Under the pieces are notes generated by a model, which worked only from the letters and a program-made list of their open reading frames with translations, ran no database searches and was not told where the DNA came from. From Flexilinea sp. (GTDB taxonomy: Bacteria; Chloroflexota; Anaerolineae; Anaerolineales; Anaerolineaceae): a DNA stretch of 52,847 nt. The DNA is taken from positions 1 through 52,847 of the forward strand of contig JAPKMT010000018.1 of the NCBI GenBank assembly GCA_026645735.1. Reading direction: 5' to 3'. This document shows positions 1 to 8,855 of the stretch, piece after piece. Within the stretch, counting starts at the first letter, position 1; each line of letters begins with the position of its first letter. The translations under genes and the position numbers were made by a program.

Positions 1-1
1 T

Positions 2-22
2 AACGCTTTCAATGGATCATGA
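2..22 (+). CDS. Possible 3' tail of an upstream gene
   Basis: Seven in-frame codons from the window edge end in TGA at 20-22, just before the ribosome binding site of the next gene. Because DUF1980/TIGR03943 proteins are commonly encoded next to a DUF318-type permease, this could be the end of that permease. The fragment is too short to identify. Confidence 0.2.
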   Translation, partial: NAFNGS

Positions 23-40
23 AGTGTTTTGGAGGAAATT

Positions 41-517
41 ATGAGAAAAATCAGCCTGATAACTTTTCAATGCATTGTGTTATTTCTGTTAATTAGCTTT
101 ACAAATCCGACAGTTCCGGTTCAAAATTTCAATATGGATCCGAAAACCGAGGAAATTGAAGAAGAATCCCCCAAAGGAATTTTGTATTGGCAGAAATTAC
201 TGTTTCACGCCAAAGATCCATCTGAGTATGTTGGAAAACCGGTTGAAATTCTTGGATTTGTTTATCGACACGAAGAGGATCCAGAGAACATCTTTTTTGT
301 AGGAAGATTGCTGTTGGATTGTTGTTATGATGACGCTCTGCCACAAGGACTGCCTGTTCTGTTGGAAGACAATGCGAAGTGGGAAGATGATCAATGGATT
401 CTGGTCAAAGGAAAATGGGATCGCATCAAAATCGGAGACAAGGAAAGAAATGTGATTCTACCTGACTCGATTGAATCCGCTGAAATCCCGAATGACCCCT
501 ATATTTATTCCGAATAG
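41..517 (+). CDS. DUF1980/TIGR03943-like (YcgQ-type) membrane-anchored protein
   Basis: The protein is about 158 aa, with an N-terminal hydrophobic stretch (about residues 5-25) that acts as a signal or anchor. The exported remainder resembles the C-terminal domain of YcgQ/TIGR03943 proteins. Typical features are the GKPVEILGFVY strand, then a FFVGRLLLDCCYDDALPQGLP segment with paired cysteines, and a WILVKGKW strand. Full-length family members carry several N-terminal membrane helices and work with a DUF318 permease; this one has only a short anchor, so it is a reduced version. I start it at ATG 41 because GGAGG lies at 31-35 with good spacing; an in-frame TTG at 29 sits on top of that site and is unlikely. 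The ZnuA-like gene follows after 9 bp, which suggests a role in metal homeostasis. That role is inferred. Confidence 0.6.
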   Translation: MRKISLITFQCIVLFLLISFTNPTVPVQNFNMDPKTEEIEEESPKGILYWQKLLFHAKDPSEYVGKPVEILGFVYRHEEDPENIFFVGRLLLDCCYDDALPQGLPVLLEDNAKWEDDQWILVKGKWDRIKIGDKERNVILPDSIESAEIPNDPYIYSE

Positions 518-526
518 CGCAACCTG

Positions 527-1459
527 ATGAAAAAACATCTTTTTCTGACTCTTCTTTGTCTTGTTTTATTTTTTGCCGGCTGTAATAAAACATCGAATCC
601 GCAAGAAAGGAAACTGAATGTTGTTGCAGTTGAAAATTATCTGGCGGATATTGTCAAAAATATTGCAGGAGATAGAATGGAGGTGGATTCACTGTTTCCG
701 ATCGGAGTCGATCCCCATTCTTATGAACCTTCGGTTCAGGATGTCTTAAAAATTTCAGGAAGTTCTGCTATCGTCATCAATGGTGGAGGGTTGGAACCTT
801 GGATTGATAAAGTACTATCCAGTGTTGCAGAGAAACAACCGATGATCGTTGCCTCACAGGGGCTTAAAACAAGACATGGTACAGCACAGGAAGAGGTTCA
901 TAATGATGAAGAGGAGGATCATCATGAAGAGGGTGATCCTCATTTTTGGTTAGATCCGGTACAAGTAATTCAATATGCAAAAAACATTCGTGATGGACTC
1001 AGCACATTGGATCCTGAAGGAGCATCATTATACACTCAAAATGCAGACGCATACATTAAGAAATTGGTAAACCTGGACAACGAAATTCGGACTGCAGTTG
1101 CTGAAATTCCGGTCGAACAACGATTATTTGTCACGAATCATGAAAGTTTTGGTTACTTTGCAGATGAGTATGGTTTTAAGGTCGTCGGGACGATTTCGAT
1201 GAGTTCAAGTTCCATGTCTGATCCCTCTGCCGGTCAATTGACAGATTTGATCAATCGGATCAAGGAAACCGGGACACGTGCCCTGTTTCTTGAAACGGGC
1301 AGCAACACTGCTTTGGCAGAACAAATCGCAACGGAAACCGGAATCAAACTGATTACCAATTTATATACACATTCACTAACCCCGCCGGATGGCGAGGCTC
1401 CTACATATCTGGAAATGATCCGACACAATGTCAGCGTTATCGTCGAAGCTCTGAAATAA
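527..1459 (+). CDS. ZnuA-like metal ABC transporter substrate-binding lipoprotein
   Basis: 310 aa. It has an N-terminal lipoprotein signal with lipobox FFAGC (Cys at about residue 19), so the mature protein is tethered outside the membrane. It has the cluster A-I metal-binding fold signature: GVDPHSYEPS (first His ligand), a His/Asp/Glu-rich loop HNDEEEDHHEEGDPHFWLDP (about 124-143, second His), VTNHESFGYFADEYGF (third His) and FLETGSN (acidic ligand position). The charged His-rich loop is typical of zinc rather than manganese binders. The gene is 9 bp downstream of the DUF1980-like gene and probably co-transcribed with it. No ABC ATPase or permease partner follows, so the znuBC partners must lie upstream of the window or elsewhere. 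Zn2+ specificity is inferred from the loop. Confidence 0.85.
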   Translation: MKKHLFLTLLCLVLFFAGCNKTSNPQERKLNVVAVENYLADIVKNIAGDRMEVDSLFPIGVDPHSYEPSVQDVLKISGSSAIVINGGGLEPWIDKVLSSVAEKQPMIVASQGLKTRHGTAQEEVHNDEEEDHHEEGDPHFWLDPVQVIQYAKNIRDGLSTLDPEGASLYTQNADAYIKKLVNLDNEIRTAVAEIPVEQRLFVTNHESFGYFADEYGFKVVGTISMSSSSMSDPSAGQLTDLINRIKETGTRALFLETGSNTALAEQIATETGIKLITNLYTHSLTPPDGEAPTYLEMIRHNVSVIVEALK

Positions 1460-1501
1460 AACTGAAAGTAAGTAAGAAAGAAAGAAGATAGATCCAACAG
1501 G

Positions 1502-2986
1502 ATGAAAAAAATCTTAGTCTTTGTGGTTGCTTATCAGGCAGAAAAATTCATTGAGGATGTACTGAATCGCATATCCGGACAAATCCGTGCTCCATATTCA
1601 TATGAAATTTTAGTAATCGATGATTGTTCTAAAGATAGAACTTATGAAATAACACAGAAATTTGTGGATGCGCATCCGGATATTCAAATAACCAATCTCT
1701 ATAATCCGATCAATCAAGGATATGGTGGTAATCAGCAAATCGGATACCAATATGCGATTGACCACAATTTTGATGTGGTAGTGCTCTTGCATGGAGACGG
1801 TCAATATCCTCCGGAATACATCAACGAGATGGCTGAACCGATCCTCAGTGGGGATTTCGATGTAATGCTTGGATCGCGAATGAAAGTAAAGAGTGATGCT
1901 TTGCGCGGCGGGATGCCTCTTTATAAATGGGTTGGCAACCAAATCTTGACCTGGTCTGAAAATGTGCTGCTGAAACAAAAATTGAGCGAATACCATACCG
2001 GATTCCGGGCATATAAAGTTGATGTATTGCAGCAGATTCCTTTTAAATTTAACTCAAAATATTATGATTTTGACACCGATATCATCATTCAGATAGCAGA
2101 TAATCATTACCGCATCGGTGAGATCCCAATCCCGACAAAATACGGTGACGAAATATGCCGGGTAAACGGGATGAAATATGCAAAAATGATTATGAAATCC
2201 TGTGTCGAATCCCGAATTATGCGATTCGGTCTCTTTTATAATCCGAAATTTGATTATGGAAACCAAAGTCAGGACCAGTCATTATATAAGGGAAAATTTG
2301 GTTTATTTAGCACGCATCAATTTACAGTTGACTTGCTTGCATCCGGTTCAAATGTTTTAGATCTGGGAGCCGGCCCCGGGTATATGGCGAAGGCGTTGAA
2401 AGATAAAAACATAACTGTAACGTCTGTTGACAGGATTATCACGCAAGAGTTAGAAGTGTATTCCAAAAAAACAATACAGGCTGATTTAAATGAACTGGAT
2501 TTATCAGAAATCCATGACCAGTTCAATTACATTTTGTTGTTAGATATTCTTGAATTTTTAGACTCACCTGAAAAATTGCTGCAGCAAATTCGGGATTCTT
2601 ATGCACCCGATCACCCGCAAGTCATCATTTCAACCGGGAATGTTGCTTTTTGTATCACAAGACTCAGCTTATTCCTTGGAAAATTTAATTATGGAAGACT
2701 GGGCATTCTTGAATTGAAAAAGAAGCGTTTATTCACCCAAAATTCTTTAATTCGAATTCTAAAAGACAATGGTTACCAAATTACAACGGTCAAAGGAATC
2801 CCGGCTCCATATCAAAAAGCCGTCCCCAACCATCAGAGGCTTTCTTCTTTCCTGCAACATGTCAACAATTTTCTGATTCGCATTTCTAAAGGTTTATTTG
2901 CATATCAAATCGTAGTAATCGCCAAACCAGTCCTGACACTGCCGCAATTATTAGAAAATGCGAAGCGTCGGAAATCATTACAGTAA
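1502..2986 (+). CDS. Fusion of family 2 glycosyltransferase and SAM-dependent methyltransferase
   Basis: 494 aa, two domains. Residues 1 to about 230 are a GT-A fold glycosyltransferase family 2 domain (polyprenyl-phosphate sugar transferase/DPM1-like): FVVAYQAEKFIEDVLNRI, then VIDDCSKDRT and the acidic LLHGDGQYPPEYI motif that binds metal and nucleotide sugar. Residues from about 265 to 450 form a class I methyltransferase: NVLDLGAGPGYMAKAL is SAM motif I, and LLLDILEFLDSPEKLL is the post-II region. No multi-pass membrane segment is apparent. The likely role is building and methylating a surface glycan or a lipid-linked sugar; the acceptor is unknown. The stop codon TAA at 2984-2986 lies inside the left end of a repeat element, so the present C-terminus was set or trimmed by that insertion. 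Confidence 0.8.
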   Translation: MKKILVFVVAYQAEKFIEDVLNRISGQIRAPYSYEILVIDDCSKDRTYEITQKFVDAHPDIQITNLYNPINQGYGGNQQIGYQYAIDHNFDVVVLLHGDGQYPPEYINEMAEPILSGDFDVMLGSRMKVKSDALRGGMPLYKWVGNQILTWSENVLLKQKLSEYHTGFRAYKVDVLQQIPFKFNSKYYDFDTDIIIQIADNHYRIGEIPIPTKYGDEICRVNGMKYAKMIMKSCVESRIMRFGLFYNPKFDYGNQSQDQSLYKGKFGLFSTHQFTVDLLASGSNVLDLGAGPGYMAKALKDKNITVTSVDRIITQELEVYSKKTIQADLNELDLSEIHDQFNYILLLDILEFLDSPEKLLQQIRDSYAPDHPQVIISTGNVAFCITRLSLFLGKFNYGRLGILELKKKRLFTQNSLIRILKDNGYQITTVKGIPAPYQKAVPNHQRLSSFLQHVNNFLIRISKGLFAYQIVVIAKPVLTLPQLLENAKRRKSLQ

Positions 2987-3103
2987 TTCGAATTTTGGAA
3001 AAGCCTTTTGAGAAAAAAGAGAAAATTTGTTGTTGTGTTGTTTTTGCGCAGAGCGCAAAAACAACACAACAACAAATAATTCTCTCCATGTTTCAAATCG
3101 CTG
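2981..3103. repeat. MITE-like element, copy 1 (123 bp, full length)
   Basis: It starts CAGTAATTCGAATTTTGG and ends TTTCAAATCGCTG, which are imperfect terminal inverted repeats. A perfect 25-bp stem (3025-3049 with 3053-3077) with a 3-base loop forms the core. The 9-bp sequence AAATCATTA occurs immediately before (2972-2980) and after (3104-3112) the element, as expected for a target-site duplication. The TAA within the first 6 bases is the stop codon of the upstream glycosyltransferase gene. No coding capacity. Confidence 0.85.
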
Positions 3104-3182
3104 AAATCATTATCAGGTATGAATGATTAAGACTGACCTGTTAAACAGATAAAGCTCCACTGCATTTCAATTGACTGAACTT

Positions 3183-5039
3183 TTATAGGCATTCCATCAG
3201 AAATTTGGTTGTTGTACGCAAATAATCCCGAATTGTTTCAGGTTTCCGAAAACCATGACCTTCACCCTCGTAAAGGCGATAACAAGTTCGAGAGCCAATT
3301 TTTGCGATCATCTCTGTGGATTGGTCGGGACGAACAACAAAATCACGGTCACCCTGGAAAACTGCGATGGGAGTTTTTATACTGCCGGCATGAAAAACAG
3401 GAGACCATGCATCAAATTTTTCACGGGCATCTGGCAGTGTTCCAACCAGTGAATCTGTATAATGAAGTTCTAATTTATGGGTATCGGTAATTGTTTGATA
3501 AAGATTCGTTACCCCGTATAGAACAATAGCAGCACGAAAAAAATCTGGATATTGAATTAGAGCGTTATAAACAGTATATCCGCCTGCACTGCTTCCCATA
3601 AGAAAAATACGCTTTCGGTCGGCAAAATCCATTTTTGCCAAGACTTCCGCACCGCTAACTGCATCTTCGACGTCATACTCCCCCCAATGTCCATTCAGAG
3701 ATTCCAAATAAGTTCTGCCATATCCATGACTACCGCGATAATTTACCTCCAACCATCCAAATCCTCTGGTTGTAAAATACAGGGCTTCCGGATTCATCTC
3801 CAGATTGGCTTTTCCAGTCGGGCCGCTATGAACACGAACAATCGCAGGCGGCTGACCTGGCCATGCAAAATCGGGATTTACCGGAGGATAGTAGATTCCA
3901 TGAATGATTGTGCCGTTTTTCGCCTCCCAGGACAATTCAAGCGGTTTTGAAAAAAACGACAACGGCAGATCGTCAGGATTGATTCGATAAACAATAGAGA
4001 TTTGAGTACGGTCAATACACAGAACATGAGCAAAAACGGTTGGGCCGGATGCGACTGCAGCAATTTTTTCCCCGGTTTTTAAGACAGAAACTGCATGAAA
4101 AACCGTGTAGTCAGGAATTTCAAGCTTTTCTTCCGAATCAGATTCAAGATATTTAATCCACAACGAACTTTTTGGACCATAAATTTTGGTAAACAGTATC
4201 CGTTTATTGTCTCCGAACCAGTCATACGAATGGTCTCCCTGACTAAAAGCAGGATTGGATAGAGCGAACCGTTCCCCCTGAACAATGATCCTTTCTGAAC
4301 CATTTTCCAAATCGACTAAAACAAGATCTTCCCAATCTCCGTTGGAACGAATAAAACTGATTTTTTTGCCATCGGGAGAAAACTGTGGCTGGTTTGCAGG
4401 AAAAGAAACACCACCGCTGACAGTACGTATGGTGATGATTCGATGATCAGAGGGGTCGATTTCAGCCAGCATCACTCTGGATGCCTGCCACGCCATATGA
4501 GGATGATCCCATTCCACCCAGGAAAAATGACGTCCGTCAGGGCTCCAGGTTGGCTGCATATAAAAATCAGCTCCTTGAATCCACTGCACTGGCCAGGAAT
4601 CTCCATGAAGCGTCAGCAACGCAATGCAATCATTCTCGCCATCGCTGCAAACAAATGCTGCACATCGATGATCCGGTGAAATGATCGGAGATGCTGATGC
4701 ACGACCGTCTTTCGTTAATTCTCGGATGGATGATCGGCCTGGATCACGGAGGCAAAGTCCTTTTTCTCCGGCAACAAACAGAATGCTCCCTTCGCGGACA
4801 TCAAAGTCACCACCGCCATATCCGACTGTTCCGCCGACAGGATACCCACCGCTGATGTCCCGCAATCCGTTTTGAATATTCCATTCATACAAAAAATTTT
4901 TCCCATCTTTGGATCCGGAAAAAACTAATGACTCATGAGATTGTTGCGTATCCCAATGAATACAGGATATTCGGCCGCGATGAGCGACAAAATCTTCATC
5001 AATTGGACTTTTCCACATACCATGGGGGATTATTTTCAT
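3183..5039 (-). CDS. Prolyl oligopeptidase family (S9) serine peptidase
   Basis: 618 aa from the chosen start. The first ~370 residues are beta-propeller-like with WD40/TolB-type repeats (for example WSPDGRHFSWVEWD, FSPDGKKISFIRSNGDW). The C-terminal ~240 residues form the alpha/beta-hydrolase catalytic domain, with nucleophile motif GSSAGGYTVYN, acid in FQGDRDFVVRP and histidine in GEGHGF. No signal peptide is seen, so it is probably a cytoplasmic acylaminoacyl- or dipeptidyl-type peptidase that degrades short peptides. The start is the ATG at 5037-5039, preceded on the minus strand by AAGGAGC. The open frame extends 53 codons further upstream to 5198, but that part translates the adjacent repeat element and is not expected to be protein. 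Confidence 0.88.
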   Translation of the reverse strand: MKIIPHGMWKSPIDEDFVAHRGRISCIHWDTQQSHESLVFSGSKDGKNFLYEWNIQNGLRDISGGYPVGGTVGYGGGDFDVREGSILFVAGEKGLCLRDPGRSSIRELTKDGRASASPIISPDHRCAAFVCSDGENDCIALLTLHGDSWPVQWIQGADFYMQPTWSPDGRHFSWVEWDHPHMAWQASRVMLAEIDPSDHRIITIRTVSGGVSFPANQPQFSPDGKKISFIRSNGDWEDLVLVDLENGSERIIVQGERFALSNPAFSQGDHSYDWFGDNKRILFTKIYGPKSSLWIKYLESDSEEKLEIPDYTVFHAVSVLKTGEKIAAVASGPTVFAHVLCIDRTQISIVYRINPDDLPLSFFSKPLELSWEAKNGTIIHGIYYPPVNPDFAWPGQPPAIVRVHSGPTGKANLEMNPEALYFTTRGFGWLEVNYRGSHGYGRTYLESLNGHWGEYDVEDAVSGAEVLAKMDFADRKRIFLMGSSAGGYTVYNALIQYPDFFRAAIVLYGVTNLYQTITDTHKLELHYTDSLVGTLPDAREKFDAWSPVFHAGSIKTPIAVFQGDRDFVVRPDQSTEMIAKIGSRTCYRLYEGEGHGFRKPETIRDYLRTTTKFLMECL

Positions 5040-5065
5040 GAAAAGCTCCTTCCAATGATACATAT

Positions 5066-5191
5066 CAGTAATTCGAAATTTGGAAAAACCTTTTGAGAAA
5101 GAAGAGAAAATTATTTGTTGTTGTATTGTTTTTGCGCGGAACGCAAAAACAATACAACAACAAATTACTCTACCCATATTTCGAATCGCTG
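5066..5191. repeat. MITE-like element, copy 2 (126 bp)
   Basis: It begins CAGTAATTCGAAATTTGG and ends CATATTTCGAATCGCTG. The core stem is about 24 bp (5113-5136 with 5142-5165). Flanks are GATACATAT (5057-5065) and GATACACAT (5192-5200), an 8/9 match consistent with an ageing 9-bp target duplication. It sits between the S9 peptidase start and the terminator of the rho-M23 operon. Its internal sequence creates a false N-terminal extension of the S9 reading frame. Confidence 0.83.
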
Positions 5192-5200
5192 GATACACAT

Positions 5201-5225
5201 AAAAAAAAGCGCCTGAGCGCTTTTT
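5201..5225 (-). terminator. Intrinsic terminator of the rho-M23 peptidase operon
   Basis: On the minus strand, immediately after the stop of the M23 peptidase gene, an AAAGCGC/GCGCTTT stem with a 4-base TCAG loop is followed by a run of T. On the plus strand the arms are 5204-5212 and 5217-5225. Confidence 0.8.
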
Positions 5226-6329
5226 CTATAGTACATTCCACGGATTGACGTAGCCACCGCCATACCGTACTTCAAAATGCAGGTGGGGTCCGGTAGAATT
5301 TCCGGTACTTCCACCATAACCAATCACCTGACCCTGGGATACAGCCTGTCCGCAGCCGACTGATGTTGAACTTAAATGTGCATAAAGGGATTGATATCCA
5401 TTTCCATGATCAAGCATCACCATGATACCATAACCGCCACTGATTGGACCAGAATAGATCACGGTCCCGGCATCAACAGCATAGATCGGACCACCCTCCA
5501 CCGATCCAAGATCCAACCCCAGGTGCCCTGACCAAAAATCATTGCCAGTTAGAGTATGGCTTGCAGTCGGCCAGACAAATGAACCGCTTCCGTAAGCCTG
5601 ATAATCCCATGAGCAGCCGCCAGGTCCGACAATACTCTTTTTTACACCGGAACCTTTCGAATAATCGAATACAATCGGGTTGATCACGGCAGTTTCCCGA
5701 TAACCTCCGGGAAGCATCAAATAATCACCAGGTTTGATTTGTGGATTGGTAATATCCAGATAATTTGCAGGGTATGCCAGAATATCCTTTACTTCAACGC
5801 GATATTTATCGGCAACTTTCTGAAGCACGTCACTTTCTTTCCATTTGTAATAAATACCATCTCCGGGTGGAATAATTATTTCATCTCCAATCGAGATATT
5901 TTGAACATCATCATATAGAACATCGTAATTCGCCCACAAAACACTTTCCGGTTCCAGTCCATACTTTTTCGCAATTCCATAGATGGAATCTCCAGCCTTG
6001 ATAGTGTATTTAACCGGTTCAATATTTCCACGATCTGGTTTATTCGTTGTCAGATCGGATTTTCGATTGAGCGAGTCAGGCGCATTGATTTGAAATTCAT
6101 CCAAGGAATCAGGCAATGCCGGATTCGATTCAACCTGTACTGCCAACTGCGATCCGGTATTGTTGGATATTCCATTTTTGTCTGTTGTACCGCGAATGTA
6201 GGGTGTTCTCTGGACCATGACAACACCCATAAAGAACACACAGATCAGAGCAACTACCCACAACAAAATTGTGATCCATGCCGGGAGACCTTTTTGGTGA
6301 TGCTCCGGCTTAATGGATTTAAAACTCAC
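5226..6329 (-). CDS. Membrane-anchored LysM and M23 (LytM) peptidase
   Basis: 367 aa from GTG. Residues about 15-40 form one transmembrane helix, so the rest faces the cell wall. Two LysM modules follow (about residues 105-155 and 158-210, with IKAGDSIYGIAKKYGL and IKPGDYLMLPGG), then an M23 domain in the last ~120 residues. Zinc ligands are visible: HLGLDLG (HxxxD), LYAHLS and HLHFEVRYG (HxH). The predicted role is peptidoglycan endopeptidase or amidase activator in wall remodelling. The GTG start overlaps the rho stop by 4 bases (GTGA at 6326-6329) and is preceded by GGAGGG, so translation is coupled to rho. A longer frame to 6479 exists, but it lies wholly inside rho and was rejected. Confidence 0.88.
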   Translation of the reverse strand: MSFKSIKPEHHQKGLPAWITILLWVVALICVFFMGVVMVQRTPYIRGTTDKNGISNNTGSQLAVQVESNPALPDSLDEFQINAPDSLNRKSDLTTNKPDRGNIEPVKYTIKAGDSIYGIAKKYGLEPESVLWANYDVLYDDVQNISIGDEIIIPPGDGIYYKWKESDVLQKVADKYRVEVKDILAYPANYLDITNPQIKPGDYLMLPGGYRETAVINPIVFDYSKGSGVKKSIVGPGGCSWDYQAYGSGSFVWPTASHTLTGNDFWSGHLGLDLGSVEGGPIYAVDAGTVIYSGPISGGYGIMVMLDHGNGYQSLYAHLSSTSVGCGQAVSQGQVIGYGGSTGNSTGPHLHFEVRYGGGYVNPWNVL

Positions 6330-7600
6330 ATACCCTCCGTCAAATTTTCTAAAAATTCGAGATTTGTTTTGGCTTTCGACATCTTTTGAATGATCGCCTC
6401 TGTCGCGACCGAAGTGTCCATACCAGCTCCCTGTGGCGGCTGTCCAATCATCTGCATATACATCCGGCGCATCAACCAAACACGAGGCAGCAAATCCGGA
6501 CCTAATAATAATTCCTCACGTCTGGTTCCCGACTTTTCAATATCAATTGCCGGGAAAATGCGTCGTTCCTGAAGTTTTCTTGACAAATGCAACTCCATAT
6601 TGCCGGTTCCCTTGAACTCTTCGTACACAACGTCATCTAACCTGGATCCTGTATCAACCAACGCAGTAGCCAGAATCGTCAGAGATCCACCTTCCTCTAA
6701 ATTTCTTGCTGCGCCAAAAAACCGTTTTGGGGGATACATCGCAGAAGGATCCATACCTCCGGAAAGGGTTCGTCCTGACGGGTTGACTACCATATTATAA
6801 GCTCTTGCCAATCTGGTTAAGCTATCCATCAGAATGACAACATCCTTGCCGATTTCTACCAGCCGTTTGGCTCTGTCAAGCGTAATTTCTGATGTACGGA
6901 CATGAGAATTAACCGGTTCATCAAATGTCGAAGCCACAACCTCCGCATCTACGGATCGATCCATATCAGTGACTTCTTCCGGACGTTCTCCAATCAATGC
7001 AATGATCAGATGCACATCCGGATAACTGGACGAAATTGCATTGGCAATTTGTTTCAAAATGGTTGTTTTACCTGCTTTGGGTGGGGATACAATCATACCA
7101 CGCTGTCCACGGCCAATCGGTGCGATCAAATTTATTAACCGGGAGGCTAAACTGGCATGATCATACTCAAGGTCAAAACGTTCTTCCGGGAAAATAGGCG
7201 TCATGGATTCAAAAGACTTCCGGTGTTTTGCTTCTTCCGGTGTCAATCCATTAATAGATTCGACTTTTAATAATCCGAAATGTCGTTCTGACTCTCGCGG
7301 GGGACGAACCAAACCGATTACCTGATCACCGCTCCTCAAATCGTATCTTCTCAATTGCGCCTGGGATACATAAACATCTTCGGGACCAATCTGATAATTT
7401 GCCCGCAGAAAGCCAATCCCTTCATTCATAATTTCCAGAATTCCGCCTCGAATTTCGACTCCTTCTTTTTCACCCTCAGCTTGCCGAATTCTTACAACCA
7501 GTGCATCTTTTTTCATTCGCTGAGAATTCGGAATTTCCATATCCTTGGCGATTTTTCGCAGTTCTGCCAGTGTTAAATTATCCAAACCTTCTGTCTTCAT
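6326..7600 (-). CDS. rho: Transcription termination factor Rho
   Basis: 424 aa, the normal length for Rho without a large insertion. Rho N-terminal helical domain (residues 5-38, [16 protein letters not shown]), cold-shock-like RNA-binding domain (about 52-125, [17 protein letters not shown]), then the RecA-type ATPase with Walker [11 protein letters not shown] (about 175) and Walker [17 protein letters not shown], followed by the Q- and R-loop regions. The hexameric helicase terminates untranslated transcripts. The downstream peptidase is translationally coupled by a 4-bp overlap. A promoter more than 320 bp upstream implies a long untranslated leader, consistent with the autoregulation of rho known in other bacteria. 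Confidence 0.98.
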   Translation of the reverse strand: MKTEGLDNLTLAELRKIAKDMEIPNSQRMKKDALVVRIRQAEGEKEGVEIRGGILEIMNEGIGFLRANYQIGPEDVYVSQAQLRRYDLRSGDQVIGLVRPPRESERHFGLLKVESINGLTPEEAKHRKSFESMTPIFPEERFDLEYDHASLASRLINLIAPIGRGQRGMIVSPPKAGKTTILKQIANAISSSYPDVHLIIALIGERPEEVTDMDRSVDAEVVASTFDEPVNSHVRTSEITLDRAKRLVEIGKDVVILMDSLTRLARAYNMVVNPSGRTLSGGMDPSAMYPPKRFFGAARNLEEGGSLTILATALVDTGSRLDDVVYEEFKGTGNMELHLSRKLQERRIFPAIDIEKSGTRREELLLGPDLLPRVWLMRRMYMQMIGQPPQGAGMDTSVATEAIIQKMSKAKTNLEFLENLTEGM

Positions 7601-7922
7601 ATATGTCTTTCTATCCTATGTGCAAAAATTTATAAAATTTGAGAACGAAACTCGGAACTGAGGAGCCACAGTTCAATTAAAGACTAACTGATGAAACATC
7701 ATCGATTATGTGTTTTCTATTAAACCAAAAGAAAAGACCAATCTATTTTTAGTAAAAATCGTAAAAGAAATTTATGGGATATTGTCCATCCAAATTTTTA
7801 ATAATTTTGGAGAAATTTGGCTTGATGAGCAAGATAGATTTCTATAGAATTCCTCGAAAGCGGGCTTCCTGTCTGATTACAAAAGAAGGAAAAACCAAAT
7901 AAATCCGTTTTTCAAACGAATT
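7601..7922 (-). promoter_or_regulatory. Long untranslated leader of rho
   Basis: About 320 bp lie between the predicted transcription start (near 7922) and the rho ATG. No open frame or recognised riboswitch was seen. On the minus strand it is rich in unstructured T/A with scattered C, which would suit Rho loading and autogenous attenuation. That role is inferred; no terminator hairpin with a T-run was found. Confidence 0.4.
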
Positions 7923-7928
7923 TTAATT

Positions 7929-7958
7929 ATTATAGCATTATTTCATTTGAAATGTAAA
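7929..7958 (-). promoter_or_regulatory. Sigma70-like promoter for rho
   Basis: On the minus strand, TTTACA (7953-7958) and a perfect TATAAT (7929-7934) are separated by 18 bp. It lies between the convergent-looking end of plsC and rho and reads toward rho. No other candidate of similar quality was seen in the 426-bp gap. Confidence 0.6.
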
Positions 7959-7974
7959 GAAATTAAGATTTCTA

Positions 7975-7997
7975 TTGAAATGTGATCACCATTTCAA
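7975..7997. repeat. Inverted repeat after plsC
   Basis: TTGAAATG and CATTTCAA arms (8 bp) flank a 7-base centre TGATCAC. It lies about 30 bp past the plsC stop and just upstream of the rho -35 box. It could be a weak terminator for plsC or an operator; there is no clear T-run. Confidence 0.35.
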
Positions 7998-8026
7998 AAC
8001 TTTTTTCTATCAAACGCAAAAAACAA

Positions 8027-8719
8027 TCATTCTGGAATCTTTAGCGATGGAACATCCTTCCATTCATCCAAAAGCTCCTGCACGCGTGGATACGCTTGAT
8101 AAGCACCCCGGTATGGTTCCGGAAGCATGGCTGCAATTCTGCACATCACCTCATCGGTGCTTTCGCGCAACGATTTTTCCCGATTATCCGGATCGATTCT
8201 TGGAAGGATGACGGGGGGACTAAAACGAATCGTAATCTGCGGTTTCCGAAAATGCAGGAAATCGTTCATAAAATGCTCAGTTCCGATAATGCTCCCGGTA
8301 CAGACAGGTACTCCGGCTTTTACTGCCAGCATGACAATTCCCGTTTTTGCCTCCAGTAACTGTGCAGTACGACTCCGGGTACCTTCCGGTGCTAAAACCA
8401 GCAAATTTCCAGCTTTAATCCAATCAAATGCTTTTTTAAATGCCTCAAAATCGGCTTTCGACCGGTCGATCCATATCATCCCGGTATGGTCACAAATATA
8501 TTTAAAAAGCCACCATTTTTTGTATTTATCTGCAACTAACGCTGTCCAGTCTAAACGGTAATCGGTTGCACATAATAACGGAAAATCAATTCGGCTCATG
8601 TGATTCATTGCCAAGATCAATGGGCCCTTTTGTGGAACAAATGCTAAATTTTCAATAGTAACATGCGTCAGTTTTCCATAAAGCGCATGAAATAATCTGA
8701 ACGCAATATCACGGTTCAT
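8027..8719 (-). CDS. plsC: 1-acyl-sn-glycerol-3-phosphate acyltransferase (PlsC family)
   Basis: 230 aa from ATG 8717-8719; the in-frame TTG one codon earlier is less likely. Acyltransferase block I is NHMSRID (HX4D, about residues 41-47), and block III is APEGTRSR (about 113-120), which binds the phosphate of the acceptor. Block IV is VPVCTGSIIGTEHF. It makes phosphatidic acid from lysophosphatidic acid at the inner membrane. No long membrane helix is obvious, as in many short PlsC proteins. It is a single gene between two repeat-rich gaps; the acyl donor (ACP or CoA) cannot be told from sequence. Confidence 0.87.
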   Translation of the reverse strand: MNRDIAFRLFHALYGKLTHVTIENLAFVPQKGPLILAMNHMSRIDFPLLCATDYRLDWTALVADKYKKWWLFKYICDHTGMIWIDRSKADFEAFKKAFDWIKAGNLLVLAPEGTRSRTAQLLEAKTGIVMLAVKAGVPVCTGSIIGTEHFMNDFLHFRKPQITIRFSPPVILPRIDPDNREKSLRESTDEVMCRIAAMLPEPYRGAYQAYPRVQELLDEWKDVPSLKIPE

Positions 8720-8855
8720 CAAACTTTTCAGAATTTGCCTCTCTTCCTTACATCTTTTTATTAAAAATCAATATTTACCCTCAAACTACGGGGATTTTGA
8801 CTGGTTCATTTTTGTATGGAATCTGGAATAAAAAAATCAATTCCAAATTCCATAC

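Noticed and set aside
3025-3077. Repeat hairpins as simple intrinsic terminators
   Set aside because: Stems are AT-rich with no consistent T-run, and several copies lie in positions where no transcript is expected to end.
2886-3096. Short minus-strand open frames rich in Cys/Val over repeat copy 1 (similar frames occur at 19707-20041 and 31502-31951)
   Set aside because: They are produced by the palindromic core of the repeat elements read in different frames; no ribosome sites or conserved motifs.
5040-5198. In-frame N-terminal extension of the S9 peptidase (53 codons)
   Set aside because: It translates the MITE-like element, has no ribosome binding site, and a strong AAGGAGC precedes the inner ATG at 5037-5039.
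6330-6479. Upstream extension of the LysM/M23 peptidase
   Set aside because: It lies entirely inside rho in another frame; the GTG overlapping the rho stop with GGAGGG is the better start.
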